Shown: positions 1 through 5,405, counted from the stretch's first letter. The stretch: 5,405 bases of DNA from Pseudomonadota bacterium (GCA_021808035.1 JAKBCG010000191.1:1-5405); one strand, 5' to 3'. A program made the numbers and translations. The notes: generated from the sequence alone by a model not told the origin.

Positions 1-224
1 TGCTCGGCTACTCGCGGCTGCAACAGCGCGAGTTCGCGGCGGAGGCGGCCGGGTATCGCGCGGTGAAGCACCAGGCGTTCGTCGGCACCGGTTACTTCGA
101 CGCGGTGCAGACCGCGGTCACCGCGGGTCAGAGCTCCACGGTGGCGCTCGCCGGCAGCACCGAGACCGAGCAGTTCACCGGCCACGGCGGCGACGCCGGC
201 GTGCGCCAGCGGGCCTCCGGCTGA
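1..224 (+). CDS. aceA: Isocitrate lyase, C-terminal fragment (5' end outside window)
   Basis: Isocitrate lyase cleaves isocitrate to glyoxylate and succinate in the cytosol, the first step of the glyoxylate bypass. Only the last 73 complete codons are present, reading from base 3 to the TGA at 222-224. The fragment contains the family's C-terminal signature: VKHQ near residue 21, VGTGYFD at 27-33, then SSTVALAGSTETEQF at 44-58. These match the KHQ..VGTGYFD and ALTGSTEEEQF-like endings I know from proteobacterial AceA. The catalytic cysteine loop lies upstream of the window. After EQF there is a tail of about 15 Gly/Arg-rich residues, longer than the E. coli-type ending, whose role is unknown. 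aceK follows 29 bp downstream on the same strand, so the two are very likely co-transcribed. Whether a malate synthase gene precedes it cannot be seen. Identification is secure despite the short length because both the motif string and the aceK neighbour agree. Confidence 0.93.
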   Translation, partial: LGYSRLQQREFAAEAAGYRAVKHQAFVGTGYFDAVQTAVTAGQSSTVALAGSTETEQFTGHGGDAGVRQRASG

Positions 225-234
225 AGGACCGCGA

Positions 235-257
235 CCACCGAGGACGCTGCCCGGTGG
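235..257 (+). promoter_or_regulatory. Inverted repeat over the aceK start codon, with Shine-Dalgarno in the loop
   Basis: CCACCG at 235-240 is the exact reverse complement of CGGTGG at 252-257. The 11-nt loop between them (241-251) carries most of the GAGGA Shine-Dalgarno-like stretch (240-244), and the GTG start of aceK (254-256) is inside the right arm. GAGGA to GTG spacing is 9 nt. The arms and positions are seen directly. That the hairpin forms in mRNA and lowers aceK initiation is inference; in E. coli aceK is made at far lower levels than aceA, partly through poor translation, so such a device would fit. A 6-bp GC-rich arm can also occur by chance in DNA of this composition. Confidence 0.4.
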
Positions 258-1993
258 ACCAGTCGCGCACGCCGGCGGACGGATCGGATCGGGCCGCGAC
301 CGCGATCGCCGCGGTGATCGCGGAGCACTTCAGGGCGTACAACGAGGAATTCGGCCGGATCACCCGGCGTGCCGCCTCGCACTTCGCGGCGCGGGACTGG
401 CGCGCGGCCGAACGCGATTCGGTCGCGCGCATCGAACTCTACGAGCGCTGCGTCGGGGGCTGCCTCGCCGCGCTCGCCGACGATCTCGCGGCGCTGCGCG
501 TCGACCGCCGACCGTGGCCCGAGATCAAGCGGATCTACGCGCGTCTCGTCGACGACCGGCCCGACCCGGACTTCTATCGGACGTTCTTCAACTCGGTCAG
601 CCGTGACCTGTTCGGCACGGTCGGCGTCGATCCCGACCTCGAGTTCTGCGCGAACAGCGGACGCACCGCGGGCGGCGTGCCGTTGCGGCTCTACCGGGTC
701 AGCGGCGCCCTGCCCGCCGCGGTCCGCGAGCTGTTCGCGGACCTGCCGTTCGCCGCGCAGCTTCATGACCTCGAGACCGCGGTGCACCGGGTCAGCGCCG
801 ACATTGGCCGTTACTTCGACGCCTACCGATCCTCCGCGTCGCCGGAATCGATCGAGTGCGTGGAGCCGCTGTTCCATCGCGGCCACTCGGCGTTCCTGGT
901 CGCGCGCGTGGTCGACGAGACCGCGGTCACACCGCTGGTGATCGAGTTCTCGAACGGCGAGAGCGGCGTGCGCCTGGTCGGCGCGATGGTCTCGCGGATC
1001 GAGGTGGGCTCGCTGTTCGGCTTCGAGCGTTCCTATTTCCACGTCGACCTGCCGGCGGTCGGCGCCGCGATCACGCTGCTGCGCACCCTGATGCCGCGCA
1101 AGCCGATCGACGAGCTGTACACGGTGCTGGGTCGGGCGAAGCAGGGCAAGACGGAACGCTACTTCGCGTTGCGCAAGCACCTGGACGGCTCGATCGACAG
1201 CTTCGTGCACGCGCCCGGCGAGAAGGGACTGGTGATGATCGTGTTCACCCTGCCCTCGCACGACCTGGTGTTCAAGGTGATCCGCGACCGCTTCGGCGCG
1301 CCGAAGCGCACCACGCGCGAGGAAGTCGTCGATCGCTACCGGTTCGTGTTCCAGCACGACCGCGCCGGACGCCTCGTCGATGCGCAGGAGTTCAAGCGGC
1401 TGCGGCTGCCGCGCGAGCGCTTCATGCCGGCGCTCGCCGAGGAGTTGCTGAACGACGCGGCCCGCACCTGCCGCATCGACGGCGAGGACCTCACGATCGA
1501 GCACTGTTACGTCGAACGGCGCCTGCGGCCGTTGAACCTGTTCCTGCGCGAGGCCGACCCGGCCGCGGCCGAGGCCGCGGTGATCGACTACGGACAGGCG
1601 CTGCGTGATCTGGCGGCGAGCAACGTCTTCCCCGGCGACCTGATGCCGAAGAACTTCGGCGTGACCGCGCACGGCGACGTCGTGTTCTACGACTACGACG
1701 AGATCTGCCTGCTCGACGAATGCGTGTTTCGCGATCTGCCGACCGCGCCGTCGGCGGAAGAGGAAGCCAGTGCGGAGCCGTGGTTCTACGTCGGGCCCCA
1801 CGACGTGTTTCCCGAGCAATGGCTCCCGTTCCTGTCGATCCCCGCGCCGCTGCAGGGCGTGTTCCTGCAGCGGCACGGGGAGCTGCTCACCGCCGAGTGG
1901 TGGCGGCGCATGCAGCGGAGCCTCGCCGTCGCCCCGCCTGAGGGTCGATCAGCGGATCGCGCTGATCACCGCGAGGGTCAACAAGCCGAGTGA
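254..1993 (+). CDS. aceK: Isocitrate dehydrogenase kinase/phosphatase AceK, GTG start
   Basis: AceK phosphorylates isocitrate dehydrogenase to shut it off, and dephosphorylates it to restore activity, so controlling carbon flow between the TCA cycle and the glyoxylate bypass. The 579-residue product is the normal family length (E. coli about 578). The N-terminal regulatory half begins with the typical helix around AAVIAEHFRAYNEEFGRITR (residues 19-38). The kinase-like half has AKQGKTERY at 295-303, the ATP loop APGEKGLVM at 320-328, the nucleotide lysine in VFKVIRDRF (Lys341), the catalytic-region aspartate in AGRLVDAQEF (Asp376), GDLMPKNFG with Asp462 and Asn467, and FYDYDE with Asp480. These sit 5 residues beyond the E. 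coli positions I recall (K336, D371, D457, N462, D475). The GTG start is chosen because GAGGA ends 9 nt upstream and aceA stops 29 bp before. All key residues are present, so it should be active as kinase and phosphatase. The last 15 codons overlap an antisense small ORF. Confidence 0.97.
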   Translation: MDQSRTPADGSDRAATAIAAVIAEHFRAYNEEFGRITRRAASHFAARDWRAAERDSVARIELYERCVGGCLAALADDLAALRVDRRPWPEIKRIYARLVDDRPDPDFYRTFFNSVSRDLFGTVGVDPDLEFCANSGRTAGGVPLRLYRVSGALPAAVRELFADLPFAAQLHDLETAVHRVSADIGRYFDAYRSSASPESIECVEPLFHRGHSAFLVARVVDETAVTPLVIEFSNGESGVRLVGAMVSRIEVGSLFGFERSYFHVDLPAVGAAITLLRTLMPRKPIDELYTVLGRAKQGKTERYFALRKHLDGSIDSFVHAPGEKGLVMIVFTLPSHDLVFKVIRDRFGAPKRTTREEVVDRYRFVFQHDRAGRLVDAQEFKRLRLPRERFMPALAEELLNDAARTCRIDGEDLTIEHCYVERRLRPLNLFLREADPAAAEAAVIDYGQALRDLAASNVFPGDLMPKNFGVTAHGDVVFYDYDEICLLDECVFRDLPTAPSAEEEASAEPWFYVGPHDVFPEQWLPFLSIPAPLQGVFLQRHGELLTAEWWRRMQRSLAVAPPEGRSADRADHREGQQAE

Positions 1994-2044
1994 TACCAAC
2001 AAGGTATTGTTGCCCCAACGGGCGAGCTTTTCGGTGAAATCCAT
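1949..2044 (-). CDS. Small single-pass membrane protein, 31 residues, unknown function
   Basis: This minus-strand ORF reads from ATG at 2044-2042 to TGA at 1951-1949. The product begins MDFTEKLARWGNN, amphipathic with acidic and basic residues, then has a continuous hydrophobic run TLLVSLGLLTLAVISAI (residues 14-30), long enough for one membrane helix, and ends in Arg. A second in-frame ATG sits three codons upstream at 2053-2051. I chose the inner one because GGAG (2057-2054) lies 9 nt from it but directly abuts the outer one. The 3' end overlaps the aceK 3' end by 45 bp, tail to tail. It lies 158 bp downstream of the hpnB-like gene on the same strand, so it could be the last cistron of that operon or have its own promoter in the AT-rich gap. 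I do not recognise a family. A good ribosome site, a clean hydrophobic helix and a short charged head support a real gene, but an ORF this short could be chance. Confidence 0.55.
   Translation of the reverse strand: MDFTEKLARWGNNTLLVSLGLLTLAVISAIR
1993..2031 (+). terminator. Candidate weak terminator region after aceK
   Basis: Two mutually exclusive small stems lie directly at the aceK stop: ATACC 1993-1997 with GGTAT 2003-2007, and CAACAA 1997-2002 with TTGTTG 2007-2012 around a GGTA loop. They are followed by GCCC 2012-2015 with GGGC 2020-2023, and then by only four T (2028-2031). This is a poor match to a canonical intrinsic terminator because the stems are short and the T tract is weak. 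The same bases encode part of the antisense small membrane protein, so the symmetry could be incidental. Confidence 0.2.
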
Positions 2045-2053
2045 GGTCGACAT

Positions 2054-2057
2054 CTCC
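2054..2057 (-). promoter_or_regulatory. Shine-Dalgarno GGAG of the small membrane ORF
   Basis: Read on the minus strand the bases are ACGGAG followed immediately by ATGTCGACCATGG. GGAG is 0 nt from the first ATG and 9 nt from the second, so it selects the second ATG (2044-2042) as the start. Confidence 0.45.
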
Positions 2058-2152
2058 GTTCGATTGGCGCGACCGCCGATCGGTCACGTCTCAATGCCGG
2101 AAATTTTGTCATATAATTCAGTAGGTTCTCCGTCTCTTTTTTTTCATTACCT

Positions 2153-2172
2153 GATGAAGAAATTTCTTCATC
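2153..2172. repeat. Perfect 20-bp palindrome
   Basis: GATGAAGAAA at 2153-2162 is followed without spacer by its exact reverse complement TTTCTTCATC at 2163-2172. The symmetry ends sharply, since bases 2152 and 2173 do not pair. It lies 30 bp past the hpnB-like stop codon. It could be a dimeric regulator's operator or an RNA hairpin (7-bp stem GATGAAG/CTTCATC with an AAATTT loop). Neither strand has a U tract right after it, so a canonical intrinsic terminator is unlikely. Confidence 0.7.
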
Positions 2173-2202
2173 CCAATGCGCGTCGACCCGGAACTTCGCC
2201 GA

Positions 2203-3309
2203 TCAACGCTCGCCGGTATACGCCCGCTCCTTCCACCGAACCCCCTTGCCGCGCCAGGTATCGACCGCACTCAGCACCGTCGCGCCGCCGTAGAAGATCG
2301 CGATCAATGGCAGTGCGAACACCCACCAGGGGGACCGGTCGTAACGTTGCAAGGTCGGGAAATAGCTGATCGCCGCGAGCGAGAACGCGGCAAGTCCCGC
2401 GATGAAGCCCCATCCCGTCCCGAACAGGATCTCCCAGGGCGGCACCAGCCACACGAGCCCAAGAGCGAGTAGCGTCGCCGCGAGCCAGAGCGAGGATTCC
2501 CGCAGCTGCGTGAACGCCGTGCGGGCGATCATCCGACCGATGTCGCTGAATCCGGGATACGGCCGGACCGAGCGGGCGAGTCCCGAGTGCCCGAGATAGA
2601 TCCGCCCCTGCGGCTTGATCGCATGCGCGAGGGCGACGTCATCGATCAGCGCACCGCGAATCGCCTCGATGCCCCCGGCCGCCGCGAGCGCCTCGCGGCG
2701 GATCAGCACCGTGCCGCCGGAGGCGGCCGCGACCCGCGAACGCGGATCGTTGACTCGCGCGAACGGATACAGGAGCTGGAAGAAATACACGAATGCCGGG
2801 ACCAGCATGCGTTCGGCGAGGCTCTCGCAGTTCAGGTGGACGAGTTCGCTCACCATCACGGTCCGCGGTTGCTCGAGCCGGGCGACCAGGGAGGCCAGAT
2901 GCGCCGGGTCGTGCACGATGTCGGCGTCCGTGAACAGCAGGACGGGCGCCTGGGTCGCCGCGACCCCTTGCGCGAGCGCCCAGAGCTTGCCCGACCAGCC
3001 CGGCGGTTTCGGCGCGCCCCGCAGCACCGTGAGGTTCACCGCCCTGCCCGCCGCCTCCGCGGTGCCGTCGCTCGACTGATCGTCGACCAGCGTCACGTGC
3101 AGGGGTCCGCGATAGTCCTGCGCCAGTAAGGAAGCGATCGCCGCACCGATCGTCGCGCGCTCGTCGCGGGCCGGCACGATCACGTCGATCGGCGGGCACT
3201 CGCTCGGACGAGAGGGCGGCAGTTGCGGCGCCGACACCCAGAATCGGCCATGGAACAGCAGGAGGGCGATCCAGGCGGCGAGCGCCGCGAACGCGAGCGC
3301 GAGGTTCAA
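2203..3309 (-). CDS. hpnB: HpnB-like membrane-bound family 2-type glycosyltransferase, TTG start
   Basis: This is a GT-A fold glycosyltransferase of the type named hopene-associated HpnB; its acceptor is not established. The 368-residue product has an N-terminal membrane anchor (about 2-20), VPARDE at 45-50, the nucleotide-sugar motif VDDQSSDGT at 75-83, the metal-binding TDADI at 127-131, CESLAERMLVPAFVYFFQLLYPFA at about 161-184, GGTVLIRREAL at 198-208, LIDDVALA at 221-228, and three hydrophobic segments at roughly 274-292, 297-315 and 329-348. It closes with WRGKGVRWKERAY at 352-364. The PAFVFFFQ-LYPFA, NDPR, RGALIDD and final WRG..W blocks are what I recall of HpnB proteins. The TTG at 3309-3307 is chosen as start because AAGGAG (3322-3317) is 7 nt upstream and it overlaps the oxygenase stop as TTGA. 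A longer in-frame version from another TTG at 3336 would place that ribosome site inside the gene. No other hopanoid gene is in view, so a hopanoid role is only a family-based guess. Confidence 0.85.
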   Translation of the reverse strand: MNLALAFAALAAWIALLLFHGRFWVSAPQLPPSRPSECPPIDVIVPARDERATIGAAIASLLAQDYRGPLHVTLVDDQSSDGTAEAAGRAVNLTVLRGAPKPPGWSGKLWALAQGVAATQAPVLLFTDADIVHDPAHLASLVARLEQPRTVMVSELVHLNCESLAERMLVPAFVYFFQLLYPFARVNDPRSRVAAASGGTVLIRREALAAAGGIEAIRGALIDDVALAHAIKPQGRIYLGHSGLARSVRPYPGFSDIGRMIARTAFTQLRESSLWLAATLLALGLVWLVPPWEILFGTGWGFIAGLAAFSLAAISYFPTLQRYDRSPWWVFALPLIAIFYGGATVLSAVDTWRGKGVRWKERAYTGER

Positions 3310-3322
3310 TCGATCGCTCCTT
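3306..3322 (-). promoter_or_regulatory. Shine-Dalgarno and TTGA stop/start overlap, oxygenase to hpnB-like gene
   Basis: On the minus strand AAGGAG (3322-3317) is followed by seven bases and then TTGA (3309-3306). The TTG is the start of the glycosyltransferase and the TGA is the stop of the Rieske oxygenase. This arrangement decides the start codon and indicates coupled translation of the two proteins. Confidence 0.8.
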
Positions 3323-4460
3323 CCGCCCGCAGCCAATCGTGGAACGCGCGGACCGCGTATTCCTCGGGCATCAGCACGCCGCGCGCCTGCGGTGCGGCGC
3401 GCAGCCCGCGCTGATTGGTCTCGCAGATCGCCGCATCCTCGCCGAGCACGCGCTCGGCGAATTCGACCGCCGGGCTAGGATCGAATCCCGGCATCGCGAG
3501 CGCCTCCCGAGGAAACAGGTAATCCACCCGCAGCTCGGTCGTCTCCGGGCCGAGCGGCCGCATCCGGACCGCGCGCGCGTAATCGGCGTGGCCGACGACG
3601 AACAGGGACGGCAGTGCGGTCACGTAGACCTGGCCGGCCTGCCGATCCGCGGCGCCGAGCCCGGGGAACTCCGGACCGACCAGCTCGCCGGTCGTCGTCC
3701 AGCTGCGCGCCCCGTGCCGCAATCCGTCGCCGGTGCCCGGCTCGCCGCCGGCCGTTTGCGGTCGCGAGTCAGGGTCGTCTCGCGCCTCGAGCAGCCCCCG
3801 CCCGTAAATCGGCACCAGGCGCGAGAGCCCGGGATGCACGCCCGGACAGTGCAGGCACTCGTTGTAGTTCTCCCAGAACACCTTCCAGTTGCACGCGATC
3901 GTGAGGACCGAACGATGCGCGCTCACGCAGTCGGCGAGCCGCCACGCGTCGAGTCGCTCGAGCGGCTGGTCGAAACCGGCGGCGAACGGCGGCGGGTCCG
4001 GATCCAGGCAGACGAAAAGGAAGCCGCTCCACTCCCGTACCGGCAGCGGCCGCAGTCCATGCGCGTCGCGATCGAAGCCCTCGGGCGGGGGACGAGCGCC
4101 GGTCCGCAGCAGGCGTCCCTGCAGGTCGTAGGTCCACGCATGGTACGGGCAGACGATCGCCGCGCGCGGGAAACGACCGCGCTCGCTCGGGCACAGTGCC
4201 GCGCCACGATGGCGGCAGCTGTCGAGGTACCCGCGCAATCCGCCCTGTTCGTCCCGGAGCAGCAAAATGCCGCGGTCCGCGATGCGCACCGCCAGGTACT
4301 CGCCCGCCGCGGCGATCTCCTCGGCCCGCCCGGCGCAGATCCAGTGCCGCCGCCAGACCCGGCGCAGCTCGCGCTCGTGGGCGTCAGCCTCGAAGTACGC
4401 GTGCGCTGGGAGGCTCGGGACCGCGGCATGGCGCGCGGGATCCGTGCGGTCGGACGACAT
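3306..4460 (-). CDS. Rieske non-heme iron oxygenase alpha subunit, quaternary-amine demethylase type
   Basis: This cytosolic oxygenase component uses electrons from a separate reductase to activate O2. The 384-residue product shows the Rieske [2Fe-2S] motif CRHRG...CPYHAW (Cys82, His84, Cys104, His107) and the catalytic-domain signature NWKVFWENYNECLHCPGVHP (191-210), giving iron ligands His204 and His209, with Asp342 in GEDAAICE as the likely third. The residue bridging the two metal sites appears to be Glu201, not the Asp usual in aromatic-ring dioxygenases. Glu there is known in the carnitine oxygenase CntA and relatives. That, the length and the ICETNQRGL block point to the glycine betaine/carnitine/stachydrine demethylase group. 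Exact substrate cannot be read from sequence. The ATG at 4460-4458 begins 7 bp after the GcvT-type gene; upstream G-rich bases are only a weak ribosome site, so coupling is likely. No ferredoxin reductase partner is in view. Residues 215-275 match no block I recognise. Confidence 0.88.
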   Translation of the reverse strand: MSSDRTDPARHAAVPSLPAHAYFEADAHERELRRVWRRHWICAGRAEEIAAAGEYLAVRIADRGILLLRDEQGGLRGYLDSCRHRGAALCPSERGRFPRAAIVCPYHAWTYDLQGRLLRTGARPPPEGFDRDAHGLRPLPVREWSGFLFVCLDPDPPPFAAGFDQPLERLDAWRLADCVSAHRSVLTIACNWKVFWENYNECLHCPGVHPGLSRLVPIYGRGLLEARDDPDSRPQTAGGEPGTGDGLRHGARSWTTTGELVGPEFPGLGAADRQAGQVYVTALPSLFVVGHADYARAVRMRPLGPETTELRVDYLFPREALAMPGFDPSPAVEFAERVLGEDAAICETNQRGLRAAPQARGVLMPEEYAVRAFHDWLRAEGAID

Positions 4461-4467
4461 CGCCCCA

Positions 4468-5405
4468 TCAGCCCCGCATCAGTGCGCCGCGCGGATCGTA
4501 TGGTGCGGACGGCTGCGGCACGGCGCGTCGCCGTTCGCCGATCAACTCGATCTCGAACCCGGTCGCCGCCGTCGCGAGCTCCTTCGGCACATAGCCGAGC
4601 GCGATCGACGCGCCGGTGCGGTGACCGTACGCGCCGGACGTGACCCAGCCGACGACCTTGCCGTCGTGCCAGACGGGTTCGTCGCCGAGCGCATCCGCGT
4701 CCGTCGCGTCCACGGTGAACGTGAGGAGCCGCAGGCGGCCGCCGGAGGCACGCTCCTCGAGCGCCGCCGCGCGGCCGACGAACTCCCCCTTCTCGAAGTC
4801 GACGAACCGGCCGAGCCCCGCCTCGAACGGGCCGTAGATCGGCCGGAATTCGCGCGCCCAGCTGCCAAAGCCCTTCTCGATGCGCATCGCGTTGAGCGCC
4901 CGGCCGCCGAAACTGCGGATCCCGTGCTCCCGGCCCGCTTGCCGCAGCGTGTCGAACAACAGCCGCTGGTAGTCGGTGGTCACCCAGATCTCGTAGCCCA
5001 GCTCACCGGTGAAGGAAACCCGGCCGACGAGCGCCGGAACCATGCCGACTTCCATCCGCCGGAACGACAGGAACGGGAACGCCGGGTTCGCAAGATCGTC
5101 GCGCACCAGGCTCTGCAACAGCGCGCGGGATTTCGGGCCCGCGATCGACAGTCCGACGTACTGCATCGCGCACGGGCGGATCGACACGCTCGCATCGGGG
5201 GCGCGCTGCTCGAACCATCGCAGGTAATAGGTCTCCGCGGCATAGGTGCCGACCAGGAAGAAGTGATCTTCGGCGAGCCGGCACATCGTGAAGTCGCCGA
5301 TCAGTTTGCCGCGCTCGTTCAACATCGGAGTCCACGCGCTCCGGCCGACCGCCGGCGACATGGAGCCCAGGAGCCGCGGCAGCCATGCCGCGCTGCCGGC
5401 GCCAC
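4468..5405 (-). CDS. GcvT-type folate-binding protein, C-terminal part; likely dimethylglycine/sarcosine dehydrogenase-like (5' end outside window)
   Basis: The reading frame is open from the window edge to TGA at 4470-4468, giving 311 residues. The frame upstream of the ATG at 5361 still matches the family (GAGSAAWLPRLLGS), so that ATG is internal and the true start is off the window. Visible blocks are TPMLNERGKLIGDFT (25-39), SFTGELGYEIW (130-140), the counterpart of GcvT's YTGE-GFE, ALNAMRIEKGFGSWAREFRPIY (169-190), FEAGLGRFVDFEKGEFVGR (193-211), and a GCV_T C-terminal barrel around GWVTSGAYGHRTGASIALGYVP (252-273). The MRIEKGFGSWAREFRPIYGPFEAGL stretch is typical of the C-terminal half of bacterial FAD-GcvT fusions such as dimethylglycine and sarcosine dehydrogenases. 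In those the folate domain receives the methyl carbon as methylene-tetrahydrofolate. Whether the FAD domain is present cannot be seen; a free-standing GcvT paralogue is the alternative. It is the first visible gene of the minus-strand operon, 7 bp before the Rieske oxygenase. Confidence 0.87.
   Translation of the reverse strand, partial: GAGSAAWLPRLLGSMSPAVGRSAWTPMLNERGKLIGDFTMCRLAEDHFFLVGTYAAETYYLRWFEQRAPDASVSIRPCAMQYVGLSIAGPKSRALLQSLVRDDLANPAFPFLSFRRMEVGMVPALVGRVSFTGELGYEIWVTTDYQRLLFDTLRQAGREHGIRSFGGRALNAMRIEKGFGSWAREFRPIYGPFEAGLGRFVDFEKGEFVGRAAALEERASGGRLRLLTFTVDATDADALGDEPVWHDGKVVGWVTSGAYGHRTGASIALGYVPKELATAATGFEIELIGERRRAVPQPSAPYDPRGALMRG

Larger units (their letters stand above)
2045..2202. 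other. AT-rich intergenic region between hpnB-like gene and small ORF
   Basis: This 158-bp stretch is clearly richer in A/T than the flanking genes, above all at 2101-2170. It contains a short hairpin GACCG-CCGAT-CGGTC (2071-2085), a TATAAT on the plus strand (2112-2117) without a convincing -35 at normal spacing, eight T in a row (2137-2144) and an exact 20-bp palindrome (2153-2172). On the minus strand the T run reads as A8, so it cannot serve as the U tract for the operon coming from the right. The region is a candidate for the end of both convergent transcripts and for a promoter of the small ORF, but no single element is strong enough to call. Confidence 0.5.

Noticed and set aside
128..1876. 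Long minus-strand ORF (582 codons) opposite aceK
   Set aside because: It is the shadow of a high-GC coding strand. The product is Arg/Val/Glu/His-rich with no domain I recognise, while the plus strand has full AceK motifs.
1887..2087. Minus-strand ORF of 66 codons over the aceK end
   Set aside because: It is out of frame with the small membrane ORF, lacks a ribosome site, and its product is Arg/Asp-rich without structure. The overlapping 31-codon frame has better signals.
2112..2117. Perfect TATAAT on the plus strand
   Set aside because: No acceptable -35 lies 16-18 bp upstream (2089-2094 reads TCTCAA) and there is no extended -10 TG. No plus-strand gene follows, so it is probably incidental to the AT-rich island.
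2137..2172. T8 run plus palindrome as an intrinsic terminator
   Set aside because: On the plus strand the T run comes before the palindrome, and on the minus strand it is A8. Neither direction gives a hairpin followed by a U tract.
1720..2369. Plus-strand ORFs running past the aceK end into the intergenic region
   Set aside because: They are out of frame with aceK, lack ribosome sites and have Arg/Pro/Ser-rich low-information products.
3310..3336. Upstream TTG start for the glycosyltransferase
   Set aside because: It would put the strong AAGGAG inside the coding region and add nine polar residues before a clean membrane anchor. The TTG at 3309 has ideal spacing.
3339..4643. Long plus-strand ORF (434 codons) opposite the Rieske oxygenase
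   Set aside because: It spans two real minus-strand genes and their junction, has an Arg/Pro/Ala-rich low-information product, and has no visible motifs.
4468..5361. ATG at 5361 as the true start of the GcvT-type gene
   Set aside because: The frame continues upstream to the window edge with residues (AAWLPRLL before the VGR block) that fit the family, so the gene is cut by the window and does not start here.

Overview
The window is high-GC bacterial DNA with two convergent gene groups that meet at about 1950-2200. The organism is most likely a high-GC gammaproteobacterium, possibly a betaproteobacterium. This is inferred from the aceA-aceK gene pair (AceK is mostly a beta/gammaproteobacterial enzyme) and from an HpnB-type glycosyltransferase, a family tied to hopanoid-producing bacteria. 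No finer taxonomy is supportable from the sequence.

Plus strand, 1-1993: the last 73 codons of isocitrate lyase (aceA), a 29-bp gap, then a complete isocitrate dehydrogenase kinase/phosphatase (aceK) with a GTG start. Together they form the distal part of a glyoxylate-bypass operon. AceA makes glyoxylate and succinate from isocitrate, and AceK sets the branch point by reversibly phosphorylating isocitrate dehydrogenase. The aceK start codon lies in the right arm of a short GC-rich inverted repeat, which may hold down its translation.

Middle, 1949-2202: a locally AT-rich stretch. It holds a probable 31-residue single-pass membrane protein on the minus strand, whose end overlaps the end of aceK tail to tail. 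It also holds an exact 20-bp palindrome, a run of eight T and small inverted repeats. The function of none of these is known.

Minus strand, 5405-2203: a tightly packed operon read right to left. It has (i) the C-terminal 311 residues of a GcvT-type protein resembling the folate-binding half of dimethylglycine/sarcosine dehydrogenases, (ii) a Rieske non-heme iron oxygenase alpha subunit of the quaternary-amine demethylase type, starting 7 bp later, and (iii) an HpnB-like membrane glycosyltransferase whose TTG start overlaps the oxygenase stop in a 4-nt TTGA junction. The first two fit an N-demethylation route in which a Rieske enzyme removes a methyl group from a quaternary amine and a flavin/folate enzyme handles the next one-carbon unit. 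The coupled glycosyltransferase is the unexpected member. The operon promoter lies beyond the right edge. I saw no RNA genes, mobile elements or CRISPR arrays.
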